Shown here: piece after piece, positions 11,536-23,643 of the stretch | How the letters are laid out: every line of letters begins with the position of its first letter | Numbering within the stretch: position 1 is the stretch's first letter | Origin: Tricholomella constricta | Lineage: Eukaryota > Basidiomycota > Agaricomycetes > Agaricales > Lyophyllaceae | Length of the DNA stretch: 64,000 nt | NCBI GenBank assembly: GCA_013368375.1 | Contig: JAACJP010000040.1 | Location: 310,001-374,000 of the forward strand | Direction: 5' to 3' | Program-made: the position numbers and the translations under genes | Notes under the pieces: generated by a model | Database searches by the model: none | What the model saw: only the letters and a program-made list of their open reading frames with translations | Told to the model about the DNA's origin: nothing

Positions 11536-13715
11536 TCAAGGCTTTTCGGAAACACGATCTGGTGTGACTGTTGGAGTGCTCGTCGAAGAGTCAATGATAG
11601 GTGCATCGCTGCGCTCGTGCTGGACATGCGGAGAATTCGCACCGCCGATCGTAGCCAAAGAGAACCATGCGGGAGGAATTGAAACGGCCCAAAAAACCAT
11701 GTTAATCACCACGGTGTAAAACGGGCTGAACCTCCTGTGAACATCACAGAACCACTGTCAGACGCCGTGCGCACAGGGTTTGCTCTGGAAGATGGAATAC
11801 ATACGACGAGCCGACGCCGAACGACGCGCACTGGCCCCACGCCTCTATCCCTCTGAATATACCGGCATTCCGTGTCAGCTCGCTGGTGCCGTCGCCCAGA
11901 GACCCGACGGCCCAATACTGTTTGATGATATGAGCTTTGAATGGCGGAAGGCCGGATGTATGTAGGCAACGCTCACCAGATAATTTTGTACCATGTTACC
12001 AGAGGTGTTGAGCATGATGTACAGCCCAAAACCTCTGCCAAAACCTGGACTGAGCCAGTCAAGCTTCCCGGGGTTCTTTCCGGTGTATATGTGCTGGACA
12101 ACGAGGGCCCATATTAGAATCCCCGTGAATGTGACCATTACGAAAGTTCCGCCGTATCTTGCGCGCGCCTTATAAATCAGAATCATTTCGTGAGTTATAG
12201 GTTGGATTATAAATGACTGAGGGAGTTAACCTTCAAAGAAAGCCGCTGGGAATCTAAGAAATATCCGAGTAAGGTGGTGGCGACAACGCCCGAAATCGCA
12301 CTCAGGAAGGAAGCGAGCGCGCGTGCGCGAACCTAAACCGAAAAAAAGTTGAGAAAATAATCTCTGACAGAAGCTACGAAAGTGGATTGAACGAACTGAA
12401 AAGTAAAGTGTCAAGAAAGTAGAGGCGTAACCCCAATAGAACCAGCTACCTTGAAACAAATTTCAGATTCGAACGTGTGACCTAAGCGAGTACATGCTTA
12501 CTGAAGAAGAGGGGAAGAAGCAGTCCCATTTCTTTCGATCTGATAGTTCTCCACAATATACTGAATTGTTCACGCGTAGAAGTACGCGCGTCGACCTTGA
12601 CCTTAGAGCCATCCTCACGCTGAACCTGCTCCGGGTTGGATATAAGGAATGACGCCGGGAACGCGAGAACCTGTAGAATAACGAATGCTAATAGCGTTGC
12701 GTAGGATATTTTTCCACCCGTAGACCTGTTTATGTTCACGCCAAGGTTGATTGCGCTTGAGTGTGCGTGTCAGTGCAACATCTATAACGGGGAGTTAGAA
12801 CATCAGCGCACCCTCCGACGATCTGGCCGCTGTTTTTGAAGGCAAGCCAGATGGCCAGGTAGCGACCTCTCTTCTTGTGTTCTGGATACGCGAGTACGAT
12901 CGCACCCTGTGTAAGAGGACGAGTGATCAATCACGAAATCAATTACGGATGCACATTATTTCTTACCTCTGCTGCCCAGTAGAGCCCTGCAGAAATGCCG
13001 CATACCGACGAAGCAAAGATCACGTACCATTCCTATGGGGCTTGGGGTCAGGTTTCACACCGATTTTAACATCTCGAATGATACGTACAGTTCCATACCT
13101 ATTGTTCTGGTCTAAGATATCACAGGTGAGAAGAAGGCACGATGCACAAGTAGAGGGTGGCCTCACATAGAGCTGAAGAGTACGGAGCCCAGGCCAAGCT
13201 TCCAAGTATAAGGGCACACTTGACTCCGATTTTGTTAACGGCGATGGCGCTCACTATACACATAAGGCCAAGGACTGCGAAGACAATACTAAATATTGGA
13301 TTCAGTCAAAGTACCCTTTTAATGACTAAACAGTGCGCACGAGTTTGCGGCGCTGTGAGTAAACTTGAGCTAAAAGAACACGCAGAAGATAGGTGTAGAT
13401 GGTTGCTTACTTTACAAGGTAGGGTTCGAGCGCACCGCCGGCGCCCAGACTGTTCGTGGCGTTCCTGAAGACGCAGTCAATCGTGCAGAAATAGCTCTAG
13501 ATCATTTAAGGGTGTGTACCACAAACCAGGTCCAAGAAACGCGATACTGGCACGAAGCGTTCAGCGTTCAAAGACGGGCTCCAATTGCTGACGGCGAAGA
13601 TCACGTACAATCCCACAACCAGCATTTGGAAGAGTGTGCTCCGATAGAAGGATCTTCTCACAAAATCCATGTTATTGAATCCTGCCTGCTCAATCAGCTT
13701 GAGTTCGCTGCTCAT
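11536..13715 (-). CDS. UNC93-like MFS membrane transporter
   Basis: This is a minus-strand gene with many short exons, from ATG 13715 (MSSELKLIEQAGFNNMDF) to the stop at 11536-11538. Successive exons encode hydrophobic spans such as TLFQMLVVGLYVIFA, ISYATLLAFVILQVLAFPAS and TFVMVTFTGILIWALVV. They also carry family-type blocks NATNSLGAGGALEPYLV and MLNTSGNMVQNYL, and the tail RFSPFYTVVINMVFWAVS. This is the fungal UNC93/DUF895 branch of the major facilitator superfamily, expected to have about 12 spans in the plasma or vacuolar membrane. The substrate is unknown. Exon borders in 12190-13400 are only approximate. A possible upstream coding segment at 13830-14030 is unproven. Confidence 0.8.
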
Positions 13716-14232
13716 CGTCTGAAACTTTACGGCCTCAAATTTCTGTGTATAAAATTAGCAGCGGTCAAACAGGAAAAGGAACGAGACACGAGTGTGTCCG
13801 ACGTGGGCCACATGTATACACCTTCATTATCCCCGGAAAGTCCGCCTGATGAAGGCACTGACCTGTCGTGACAGCGCAGTCGGAGGACTCAACCCCTGCA
13901 GGCCGGCCACATTGTTGATATTGCGATCATATGTCAAGTCAAGCCAATTGTTATTGACCTTTCTGGAAAATACAAAGTTGTCCGTGTCCCGCGGAATTCG
14001 TGGCCACATGCTCACTGGTTCTGTAAACCTTCCCAGCATTAGCCGTGAACCATTGCTTTGAAAACGCCTAGCTGTGCACGCTTTCATTTAAAACGCGGTA
14101 CTCAGTGCATCAACATGAAGCCCAAGCCTCCGCTTTTATCGCTGTGGTGTATAGACGAGTCCTTGATCAACTGACTTGATGTGTATATGGTATCATCACG
14201 AAATTGAAACCACGCAGTGATGTTGAAGCGCA

Positions 14233-14880
14233 TCATGATTTGGCAAGTTGCATAGAAGACGATCGTGATGCTGTCATCCCTTTCCGCTCGACTTTGGAAT
14301 CGAGTGATTGTTCAAAACGCAACAAGTGCTCGTCCCCGAACTTGGAAAGATATACCCTTTCCGGGGGCATCAATACTGCCCAGAAGACAATGTTAATTTT
14401 CACGGCGTACATCGGATCGGATTTTCTGTAAAGAACGGGATCAGGACAGACCACGTCGCGTGAGCACAAGAAGAAACATATGATGAGTCGATGCCGAATG
14501 CGGCACATTGACCCCGGGATTCGATACCTTCAAGAAGGCCGGCGGAGCGAGTCAGTTCACTCGTGCCGTCCTAGGGCCCGTTACTGTCATTTCTTTCATA
14601 ATGTCAGAACTTGATTGAACGAAAGAAAAGACGCTGAATGCGGTACACACCAGATAACTAACTTTATACCACGTTTCCTGATGTGTTCAGCATGACATAA
14701 GGGTCGCCAAATCCTGGGCTCAGCCTATCAAGCTTATCTATATATGTTTGATGATGATTGCGCAAATCCAGCCAGAATAACATGTCATATCTCGCCCGTG
14801 TCTGAATGATTGAGTTTAGGAAGAAAATTGTTCGGAATGGAAGCATAGCAAACGGATTTCAATGCGGTATGTTGTGCATT
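14233..14880 (-). pseudogene. Truncated, decayed copy of the UNC93-like transporter
   Basis: Minus-strand translation gives LDRLSPGFGDPYVMLNTSGNVV at 14664-14740. This parallels LDWLSPGFGRGFGLYIMLNTSGNMV in the intact neighbour but lacks several residues. The C-terminal piece at 14233-14460 (YAVKINIVFWAVLMPPER) parallels YTVVINMVFWAVSIPPAW. Only the 3' part of the gene is represented. The intervening exon expected between these pieces is scrambled. It is most simply a partial tandem duplication that is no longer functional. Confidence 0.7.
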
Positions 14881-15044
14881 GGAATAAATCAAGAAGCATG
14901 GTGGTGTGATCGCGCAAACTCGTCGGAACCTCCTCGGACGGTGTTTGCCAAACGCGTCGGCGCCAAATAACGGAGGCAGATTGGGTGCCGAGCTTCCCTC
15001 CGAGGCCTTTCAATTTCTGATGTCGACGAATCCACTGCATTGAA

Positions 15045-17091
15045 ATGCGAGGATATCACATTCGCCTTATTGCCCAACGTAGAACAGACATATCTCCATC
15101 CCAGCCTCAACCAGCCGACACATATCTTCCTTCGCTATTGTTCCAACACTTGCCTGCTCACAAACCAAAATCAACCGCCCGACGGAACGCCCTCTTCAAT
15201 CCACAAGACAAAGACTATCGCTTTGGACCTATTCGCATCGACTGGGTAGACTTTGAGGAGATGAGCAAAGCGCCACACATTGTAGGAAAGGAGAAAAGAA
15301 ACGGCCGAGGTGTGCACGCTTCGCCTCTGTTCAATTTGGACTGACCGTCATACTACTGTAGGAACTGTAGAGGCCTCGTTTATCCCTCAAACTCGTACAA
15401 AGTCTGGATCTACAAATCTACCAGAAGGAACGGTCCATGTCTTCCGAGATTCTGCGAGCAAGCCGTCCCAGGAAGAGCTCGAGTCAATCGCCTCGACTTC
15501 AACTACCGATAACTCTGACGGCGTAATGCTTGGGGTTCTAGCAGTTCCTTCTTGGATGACCCCGTCAGATTTTCTGACATTCGTCGCCCCAGCCGCGGAA
15601 GGTATGGCACATCTGCGCCTTATCCGGTAAGTAACCGTATGACGCTGTATTGAGGTCATTTCAACGATGTTTTCGCAGTGATTCGCAACCAAATCGTTCC
15701 ATCGCTGTCATTAGGTTTCTCAACCCTGCAGATGCCGCCGAGTTTGTTGAAGCTTATAATGGGAAACCCTTCAACTCCATGGAGGTTCGTCTTACTTGAC
15801 ATATCTGCGCCTTTTCACCTCTTTATTTTTGTTTTCTAGCCTGAAATATGCAACGTAGTGCACGTCTTATCTGTCGTTATCGATACCGAGGATTCTGCAT
15901 CCCAAACTATATCCCGGTTTCATTCCTCCCAGTCTTCAATGTACGAACTCCCGACGTGCCCCGTCTGTCTCGAGCGGATGGACTCAGCCATAACTGGACT
16001 TATCACTGTACCATGTTCACACACATTTCACTGTACATGTCTAAGCAAGTGGGGGGATAGTCGGCAAGTCTCTCGATATTCCCATGTACATTACCTGCTA
16101 ATTTTACAACAGTTGCCCAGTCTGCCGATACTCCCAAACCCTCCGATCATCCCATCCAACGTCATCCTCAACACGCTCAACCATTCCAATACCTTTTGCC
16201 AATCCATCCACGCCCACCCTGTCTTCCTGCTCCACATGTTCATCGACTACCAACCTCTGGATCTGTCTCATATGCGGAAACATCGGTTGCGGACGTTACG
16301 GTCGAGCGCACGCGCAGCAACATTATGAGAATACAACCCATCTTTATGCTCTGGAACTCGAAACACAGCGTGTCTGGGATTACGCCGGAGACGGGTATGT
16401 TCACAGGCTGATCCAGAACAAGGCAGATGGGAAACTGGTTGAGCTGCCTAGCGCTGCATCGTCGACAGGAATCCCCCCTAGAGACGGCGCTCTGGGGCCT
16501 AGCCAAGCGGACGCCCTTAGTGCCGAGAAGATCGAAGCTATCGGAATTGAATACTCGTATCTTTTGACATCACAGCTGGATTCTCAGCGGTCATATTACG
16601 AAGAACAGACTACGGAGTTGAGGAGCCAGGTTGGTGAGTTAAAGGGTTTAGTGGAAAGATTGAGTGTAGAGTTTGAGAAGGAGCGAACTAATGCCAAAGA
16701 GGCAGCACTATGGCGGGAGAGCGAGGAGCGGGCGCAACTAGCGGACGTTCTCAAGGATAAGGTGAAGGCAGAGGCGCGTGCAGAAAAGGCGACGGAGTTG
16801 GCCAAAAAATTCGACAAGGAGCTGAAAGAGGAAAGGGCGGTGAGCGCGGGGCTGATGAAGAATATTGGGAAGATGAAGGAAACGGTTGAGCACAATGATG
16901 CAGAAAAAGAAGGGTACATCGCCAAGATTCGTGATCTGGAGGACCAGTTGAGAGACGTGATGTTCTTCCTGGAAACAAAGACCAAGATCGAGAATGGGGA
17001 GGGTTTGGAAGCTGAGTTAGCCGGAGGCTCAATAGGGATTCCTGTACCTCCAAAGGCCGATACGAAAAAAAAGAAACTGCGCAAGCGGTAG
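15045..17091 (+). CDS. BRAP2/ETP1-type RING and UBP zinc-finger E3 ligase
   Basis: Five exons (15045-15309, 15362-15626, 15679-15784, 15840-16063, 16113-17091) join in frame to 612 aa from [11 protein letters not shown]. Family members (human BRAP, yeast ETP1) are cytoplasmic ubiquitin ligases that bind ubiquitin and tune Ras/MAPK or ethanol-stress signalling. The N-terminal half has the BRAP2 RRM-like domain ([19 protein letters not shown]). Next comes a [14 protein letters not shown], then [14 protein letters not shown], then CPVCR. A UBP-type zinc finger follows ([20 protein letters not shown], then [13 protein letters not shown]). About 130 residues of coiled coil and a Lys-rich tail close the protein. 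Intron 4 starts with GC rather than GT; only GC-AG splicing keeps the second RING cysteine pair. Confidence 0.93.
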
Positions 17092-17304
17092 ACTGAAGTC
17101 TCGCTTCGTTGTTGCTCTTGGCTTGCACTTGAAGTAATTTGTTTTCTCGCGACCGTATCGCTCTCTCGTATCACATACTTAGCCTGGACAATTCAAGGCA
17201 TTTCTTGTATAACCCACGCGTTATATGTCTGATTCCAGTGGTACGCCTTGATTTCACCGGTATTCTCGTGAACTCACTGTATTATGATAGTGACTTATCC
17301 ACTG

Positions 17305-18654
17305 ATGACGGATCCAACAACGCAAACTCTAGGCGTAGATGTGTACGGGACCCACCAGGAGCGCTTCAAATGGGACCAAATCCCATTCGATATATGGGAG
17401 GAGGTGTTCTTCCATTGCCTACCTTCAGACAACTTCATCCAACCTTCTGCATTCACTGCACCGCTGTTGCTTTGTCAAGTAGACAGAGCTTGGAGGGAGA
17501 TTGCCATGTCAATGCCGAAACTGTGGTCCATGCTGTCTGTCAAGATAGGGAGGAGGGGGTGTATCCCACACACATCCCTTATCACAGCATGGCTTTCAAG
17601 AGCGGGGCCTCATCCACTCTCCATATCCTTGAGGTTGAACAGAAGGCACGGCCCTGCTGCATCTACCAACGTGGACACTGCACTCCGCTCTTTATTGCCT
17701 TTCTTCGCAACCTGGAAACACATTGTTATCCAGGTCGGACCGTTCCTCAATTTCGACACCTTCAATCAGCTGCCCGACACGTTTGCAACTGCACCTCACC
17801 TCGCTTGCTTGGAAATATTTCTCCCTGGATCATATAAAGAGGCTGCGAATGGCCTGACTCGGCTCTTTCACCGTGCACATCGCCTTCGTAAATTGCAGTT
17901 GTGCGCTGAGGTCTCTGGAAGTTACATACCCGAACTCAAGGTCCCTTTTGGGAACTTGACCTGCTTAACGCTTTCTTCGAGCGTCTTCTCCATGGACAAC
18001 TGTTGCACAGTCCTGGAACAGTGCCCAAATCTGGTCCACCTTCAGCTTTATGCGTTGGAGGGGTGCTTTGAGCATGTGCGAAGTGGACCGCCAATAGTCC
18101 ATCAACATCTAAAGATTCTCAGCATGGTGGCAACCACAACTCAACATCTGAACATCTTCTTTGATACCTTCGCTTTCCCACTGTTGGTCATTCTCCACTG
18201 CCACTGCCACTATCCTTTCCCAACGCAGAGCCTTTTAACCCTCCTCGACCGCTCAGCTTGCGTTTTATCCGCCTTGATTTTGTACACGGATCTCACGGAG
18301 CACAATCTCTTGAAATGCCTCCAGGCGTGTCCGTCTCTCTTATTATTGTCTCTTAGAACCACCAACGGCCCTTATGTCACCGACGACGTGCTGGAGAGAC
18401 TGACATTCGGCGGTTCAGATCCTCCTCTTTGTTCAAGACTTGAAAGTATCACATTTGGCCCAGGCTCTATCTTCTCCTCCGACGGAAAGCTCGCGAGTAT
18501 GATCGAATCCAGATTTCTTGCTGGTGATTCGCGCCCGAGGCAGATTTCGAAGTTTTCGGTGGCTGTCGAGCGACGTCACACCCAAGATATATCGCGATTT
18601 AGAGAGCTGAAAAGGCTGGGACTGGACATATCGTCAGGGGACATGGAGTTTTGA
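17305..18654 (+). CDS. F-box protein, copy 1 of a duplicated pair
   Basis: A single open exon of 449 aa. The N-terminal F-box-like segment reads QIPFDIWEEVFFHCLPSDNF, followed by LLCQVDRAWREIAMSMPKLW, the usual basidiomycete F-box/LRR layout. The rest has leucine-rich, repeat-like spacing (LRKLQLCAEV, LTCLTLSSSVF, LVHLQLYALE). F-box proteins recruit substrates to SCF ubiquitin ligases; the target here is unknown. An in-frame ATG at 17284 would add seven residues. I chose 17305 because the paralogue at 46,361 has ACG in place of the 17284 ATG but keeps MTDPTTQTLG. The LINE-based nest is inserted about 80 bp downstream of the stop. Confidence 0.8.
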   Translation: MTDPTTQTLGVDVYGTHQERFKWDQIPFDIWEEVFFHCLPSDNFIQPSAFTAPLLLCQVDRAWREIAMSMPKLWSMLSVKIGRRGCIPHTSLITAWLSRAGPHPLSISLRLNRRHGPAASTNVDTALRSLLPFFATWKHIVIQVGPFLNFDTFNQLPDTFATAPHLACLEIFLPGSYKEAANGLTRLFHRAHRLRKLQLCAEVSGSYIPELKVPFGNLTCLTLSSSVFSMDNCCTVLEQCPNLVHLQLYALEGCFEHVRSGPPIVHQHLKILSMVATTTQHLNIFFDTFAFPLLVILHCHCHYPFPTQSLLTLLDRSACVLSALILYTDLTEHNLLKCLQACPSLLLLSLRTTNGPYVTDDVLERLTFGGSDPPLCSRLESITFGPGSIFSSDGKLASMIESRFLAGDSRPRQISKFSVAVERRHTQDISRFRELKRLGLDISSGDMEF

Positions 18655-18717
18655 GGTGCAGCATAGAAATAAACTTTTCTTCTGTATTACTTCGCGATCA
18701 GTTCAGAAATTCCGAAT

Positions 18718-18728
18718 GGCCAGGATGT

Positions 18729-18733
<5 letters not shown>
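18718..18733. repeat. Left 16-bp target-site duplication of the LINE nest
   Basis: GGCCAGGATGTTCCTC lies immediately before a 27-base poly-T run. The identical 16 bases occur at 45620-45635, beyond the other end of the nest. This brackets the whole 26.9-kb block as one original insertion. Confidence 0.93.
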
Positions 18734-18760
<27 letters not shown>

Positions 18761-18983
18761 AGTGGTGCGTTAATTGACGGCGACAACTCACAAAGTCAGC
18801 ATCGCCGTCACGCTTTGTATCGACGGAGGATTGCACTCCGTATTAGAATAGAAAATATAAGTCACTGCGAGGAAATGTTTGTTATAACACGAATGCGATG
18901 GCGCAGACAGTGTGGGATTCGGCGGCAGAGTCCGTCTACAGGCATGTGTGACTCCTCTTGTGATTCATCGTCACCCATACCTG

Positions 18984-21900
18984 CTAACGGGGTCTTCCTC
19001 TCGGATACTCTGCCCCCCTACCCACTAAAACCCCGGTTTTAGTATACCAGTTATCTGGTAAGTTATCTTCGTCTTGAAGGGTTCCTTCCCAGGTCTGTTT
19101 GACTAGGGAGGACCGTATGGCCTTCCGTCCATACCTCATGTTATCCGTCATTAGGCAATCGAATTTCAGGCGCCGGTTTATTGCTTCATACCAACGGTTC
19201 TCTGCCTCCGCTACTGTATGCTTTCTCTCAGGGTCGGCTTCCCGTCCTATACGCCATTCGCATCGTAGCTTCCAGATGAGGTGTGATGACTCGGTCATAA
19301 GGATCTTATAGAGTCGATTTGCCCCCATTCTAGGTTTCCCTTCATCGGTTGTGAATTTCGCTAGCGCGCATCCAAGTTGCATGCCTATCGTTGGCTCAAA
19401 CCATTGGAGTCCCTTTCGGGACCAAAGTTCCTCGGCGAGGTACCAGATTACCGCTTGGCAGGAGTCTGGGCATTGAGTGAGTATGTGTTCCATGGATTCT
19501 TCAGCATCGCATGTCTGGCATCTTGACCGTTGTTCTAGGTTCGTGATGCGAGACCAGAAATCTCCGACTGGGTATGAATTATGCATCGTTCGCCATAGGA
19601 AAGTGCTTATGTTCTTGGATATGTTTTTATCGCTTATGGACTTCCAGATGCGACTGTCCGAGGGTAGGTTCCCTATGTTATCCTGTATGGTGTGTCTGAC
19701 CATGTCCAGATGGATCAGAGTGTTCCTCCTTATAGCGACCTCTGTTTGTTCCATTATTCCTTCGTATAGGAGGGCCTGGGTCATTGTGGCCAGTTTCGCT
19801 CCGGACACATTGAAATTTTCGGGGGGTTGTAGGTCTATTACATTTTCGTCGGCGGCATCTTTCAGTGCTCCCATATTGGCGAGAGCGTCGGCCCCGTCGT
19901 TCCCCTCATCTCCGCTATGCCCTTTGACCTTTGTGAGTAGGGTTTTCCCTTTCCTCTTTCGCAGCCGTGCTACTATTGCTTTTAGAATTTTTGCGTTTGA
20001 GACGCCTATCCATCCTCTATCTTCCCAGGATGTGAGGTTTTTTGTGAGTCCGTCGATGACGAACTTAGAGTCACTGAAGATATGGAGTGTAGCACTTAGG
20101 GGGGCGTTCTGAGCTGCGACTAGGATTGCCGCTGCTTCGCCGGAGTTGTTTGATTGTTCTATGTCTGGCGGGAGCTTGATGGCTTGGTTTCGGTCGTCGT
20201 CTGCACCATACCACAGGCCACATCCTGCTTTGGCGTTACTGTCACCATTTGCGATGCAGGATCCATCTGTCCATACACGTATTTCCTGGTTGTCTGTATC
20301 ATCACCATTTTGGGTTGCGGGCTCGTTTGTTTGGGTATCTTTTCTTACGAAAACTCGTATGCCTTCGGCAAAACTCATGTCTGTGATGTAGTTCTGGTCG
20401 AATGTTTTTGGGACGGCGGTGTCGTCGTCTCCGGGTCTCTCAGCTTCCGGTTCTCCGACCAGCATATTGTGGGGGGTGTGGTCGATTCTGGGGTTCCACT
20501 TCTCGCTGAGTGTGTCCAAGGCTTTTCTTCCTCTCTTCCGACATTTGTCAGGATTTTGGCAGCCGAGGGAGCGTGATCTTCGGCAGCAAGAGCATGCACA
20601 GTTTATCCGTTCCTTGTGTGTTCGCTCACCATGGGCTGGTTTTTCGTCGACGTATCTGATCATTTCTCCGACTGTTGTGATGCAGTGGGTGTGGCGTTGG
20701 CAGCGGGCCCACTCGTCATTGTTGATTAGGGATTTGCCATTGCTAACGCCTATATGATACCACATGGGCATATTCTCCTTCAAGTTCGTGCTCAGTGCTA
20801 TCGGTGCGAAGGTTACGTTGTATTTATCCGCGGTACGTTGCATCCGTCTTAGGGATTCCGGTAGTGTTGTATTTGACGCTCTGGTTTTTATGGTGTAGTC
20901 CTGGAGGTAATGGTTCACTATCGAGGTCTCATCTCGTACACAGCGGCGTGTTGATATGTTGCGACCCATGAGTTCGTCTGCCACCTTGGCCCATCGTGGT
21001 CGTTCGCCGTCAAGTTTTAGGTATGATTTTAGCTTTGTTAACTCTATGGCTTCGTTTCGAGCTATGATATTCATGCATTTCCGTCCCCCTTTGGCCAGCG
21101 CCTGGTTGAGCGTTGTTTGTTTAACAGGTGGGATTTTTGCGCCGTTCCACATAAAATCGCGGCTCATTTTATCGAGTCGGTGTTCTATTTCCTTGGGCAT
21201 ACCCTGCACCCTGGCTAGGTATTGTGTGTATCCCCCGATGACGACTTTACTAATGAGAGATCTACCTTTCAGCGTGGGGTGGCCTTTGTTCCACATCCCG
21301 AGGTCTATGGTGATTTTTTCCATTGTAGGTGTCCAGACGTCGAGTTGGTCGACTTTGTTGCCCACAAAGGCTCCCAGTACTTTCGTTGGTTCACCATCGC
21401 TGGCAATATGGATTCCTTGTGGGATTTCGACTGCCGTTGGTTTAAGTTTCCTGTTATCATGGACACTTTTTCTATATTCTTCTTTCCCGACGAGAATAAT
21501 TGTAGTCTTTGGTATGTTAAATTTTGCTCCCGATACGTAGCACCACTTATTCAGGATTGTCTGGAGGCTACAGAAATTGTCGTTTTGGGACAGGAAGACA
21601 GTGGTGTCGTCGGTGAACAGGGTGGCTATTAGCCTTTCGCGTTCGTCTTTGATTTGGAAGCCCTCGAGATTGGAGTTTCGTAACATCTGTGCCAGGGACT
21701 CGATGGCGAGGTTGAAGAGGAGGCACGAGAGTGGGTCCCCTTGGCGTACTCCTCGCATGACTTTATAGGGGTTGCTAATTTCTCCATTTAAGATTACGAC
21801 TGTTTCGGCATTGTGGTACAGGTGTTTTACAGTTGACACAAACTCGTCGGGAAGGTTGAACTTTTCCATGCTTCGCCATAGGAAGGCATGGTTTATCTTA

Positions 21901-23152
21901 TTGTATGCTTTTTCTTGGTCAAGGCAAACGATGGCTCCGTTTTCTTCTTGTGCTTCGCAACGGCTGATGATCATCCGTATTAGTTCAGTTTGGTCTTCGA
22001 TTCTTCGCCCTTTCATGAAGCCGGCTTGGTCACGATGGATCAGCTCGGGTACAGCTTTCGAGAGCTTCGAGGTAAGGGCTCTTGTGAAGACCTTGTAATC
22101 GGAGTTTAGGATTGTAATTGGTCAGTAGTTACTGATGTCAGTTCTGTCATTTTTCTTATATAGAGGGCACATCCATCCTTTGGAGAAATTGGTGCCGTCC
22201 TCGACTCCGAATTCTTCGATGTCGTTGAAAACTTTTGTGAGTGCGGCAACCACGTCTAGGGCATCTTCGTCATCGTCTGCATTTTGCTGATCGGACTTTC
22301 CCAGTAGCATGAGCCATAGTTCGTGTGTAAGGCCATCTATGCCAGGAGACTTCCCTTTGGGTAGGTCCCGTAGTGCTTGCCGCACTTCTTGCTGGCTTAC
22401 ATGTTGCGCTAGTTCGATCTTCTCGTGGTCCCCCATTTTCTTGTCGAGGTGACTGAGTACGTGTTCCGTTTCTTCGTCTCTGTCTAATCCTTGGGGGGGT
22501 CCTTCGTTTTGCAGGTCCTCATGGTAACATTTGGCGATTTGTGCCATCTCGGAGGATTTGCGTACAAGTACGGGTGGGTTTACATTTGGTCTCTTAAGAG
22601 CCGTTATCGTGTCTCGCGGTGTTTTCTTTTTATTTAGCTGATACCAGAATTTAGAGTTTGTCTCTGTCTCGAGGCGGCACTTCGTGGCGAGGTTGTCTCT
22701 TGCCCTGTTGTGGCGGATTTTCTCGAGTTGAGTAATCTTTTCGTCTATGAGTGCAGCGGTTATACTTTTCTCCCCGTCGCTCTTAGTTGCGTCGTTGATT
22801 AGTTCATCTCTATCATTTTCCAGGTTATTAATGGTTTTCTGGATTTTTGGCATAACCGTTTTTGCGTATTTACGGACTGCGGTGACTATTTTATCTTTGA
22901 AATCTTTATGTTCACGTTGCGGATTGTTCTCCTTGTCGCGGGGCTTGTTCTCGAGGTTCGCAAGGTTTGTTTGGTATTGCCTTCCCAGTATCTGGATTTG
23001 GCTTACGAGTTCCTTGTGTTTCAGCAAGGTGTTAGGGATCGCATATCTGCCTTTGCCAAGATATGGGGCGGCTGGGTTGAGGATGCGCACAGAGACAAGC
23101 TTATGGTCTGTGCTTAGTCCTGTGTTGGAGATCTCCCATTGGTGACTGAAAC
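18984..23152 (-). pseudogene. LINE ORF2, reverse transcriptase and RNase H part
   Basis: This is the 3' portion of LINE ORF2. It resumes exactly at the G1 insertion; the end of the endonuclease (STDHKLVSVRI) reads on into the reverse transcriptase. RT landmarks: a GKSPGIDGL block, GFMKGRRIEDQTELIR, the motif A segment LDQEKAYNKINHAF, motif B GVRQGDPLSCLLFNLAIES and the FTDD catalytic box (TLFTDDTTVFL). An RNase H follows, with IRVWTDGSC, SGEAAA, IFSDSK and VKGHSGDEGNDGADALAN. A CQTCDAEESMEHILTQC zinc knuckle comes last. A TGA at 22122-22124 interrupts a DISNY-(R)-PITILNSDYK context where Arg (CGA) is expected. The stop codon is at 18984. Confidence 0.9.
23148..23152. repeat. 5-bp target-site duplication of G1 (left copy)
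   Basis: GAAAC directly precedes the TGTTAG terminus of the left LTR. The same GAAAC follows the right LTR at 29508-29512. Confidence 0.9.
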
Positions 23153-23643
23153 TGTTAGGGCGACCTCAGCTGCAGAGCTTAGTCGTGCTGACAGAGGGGA
23201 ATCCAATGTTATATTATGTACGGTAGAGAGAGCGTAAGTAAACCTACCTGACAGAGGGGAATCCAATGAGAATAGAGTAAAGGATTCCCCCATGTCGGGA
23301 GGATGACTATATACGAATAAGATACGTGAGGGCCGGCTCTCTGGGGTGTATGGTACGTAAATGATAACGGATGGGCAGTGGCGCGTGTATGTACACGTTC
23401 CCGACGCTGTCCGATCCTCGTGGCTCAGGGCGCGGGCACGAGGTCGGGCGACCGACGTCGGGATGTCGGACGTCGGGATCGGGCGCGCGCTGGAAGGGGA
23501 GGTAGCGACAGGGATGTATAAGTATGTACACCGACACTTGGGTCGGAGCGTCGGGGTCGGGGGCGCGATTGGTCGGGAGCGATCACACGTGTCGGGGGAC
23601 AGTCGGTGAGCGTCGGAGGGCGTGAACGGGCGTTCCCCTAACA
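23153..23643 (-). repeat. G1 3' LTR
   Basis: This 491-bp LTR is the 3' LTR because the element reads on the minus strand. It carries a 21-bp tandem-spaced direct repeat at 23188-23208 and 23248-23268. At two CpG sites it differs from the 5' LTR, having TG or CA. Confidence 0.94.

Noticed and set aside
18734..18760. Microsatellite poly-T tract
   Set aside because: Its position directly at the TSD and at the 3' end of the minus-strand LINE identifies it as the element's poly-A tail.
20154..20576. Plus-strand open frames across the LINE RNase H region
   Set aside because: Shadow of ORF2; no similarity and no splice or promoter context.
23360..23610. Small protein-coding frames within the LTRs
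   Set aside because: They occur in both LTRs of each element, lack gene context, and reflect the GC-rich repetitive composition (CGTCGGG-type runs).
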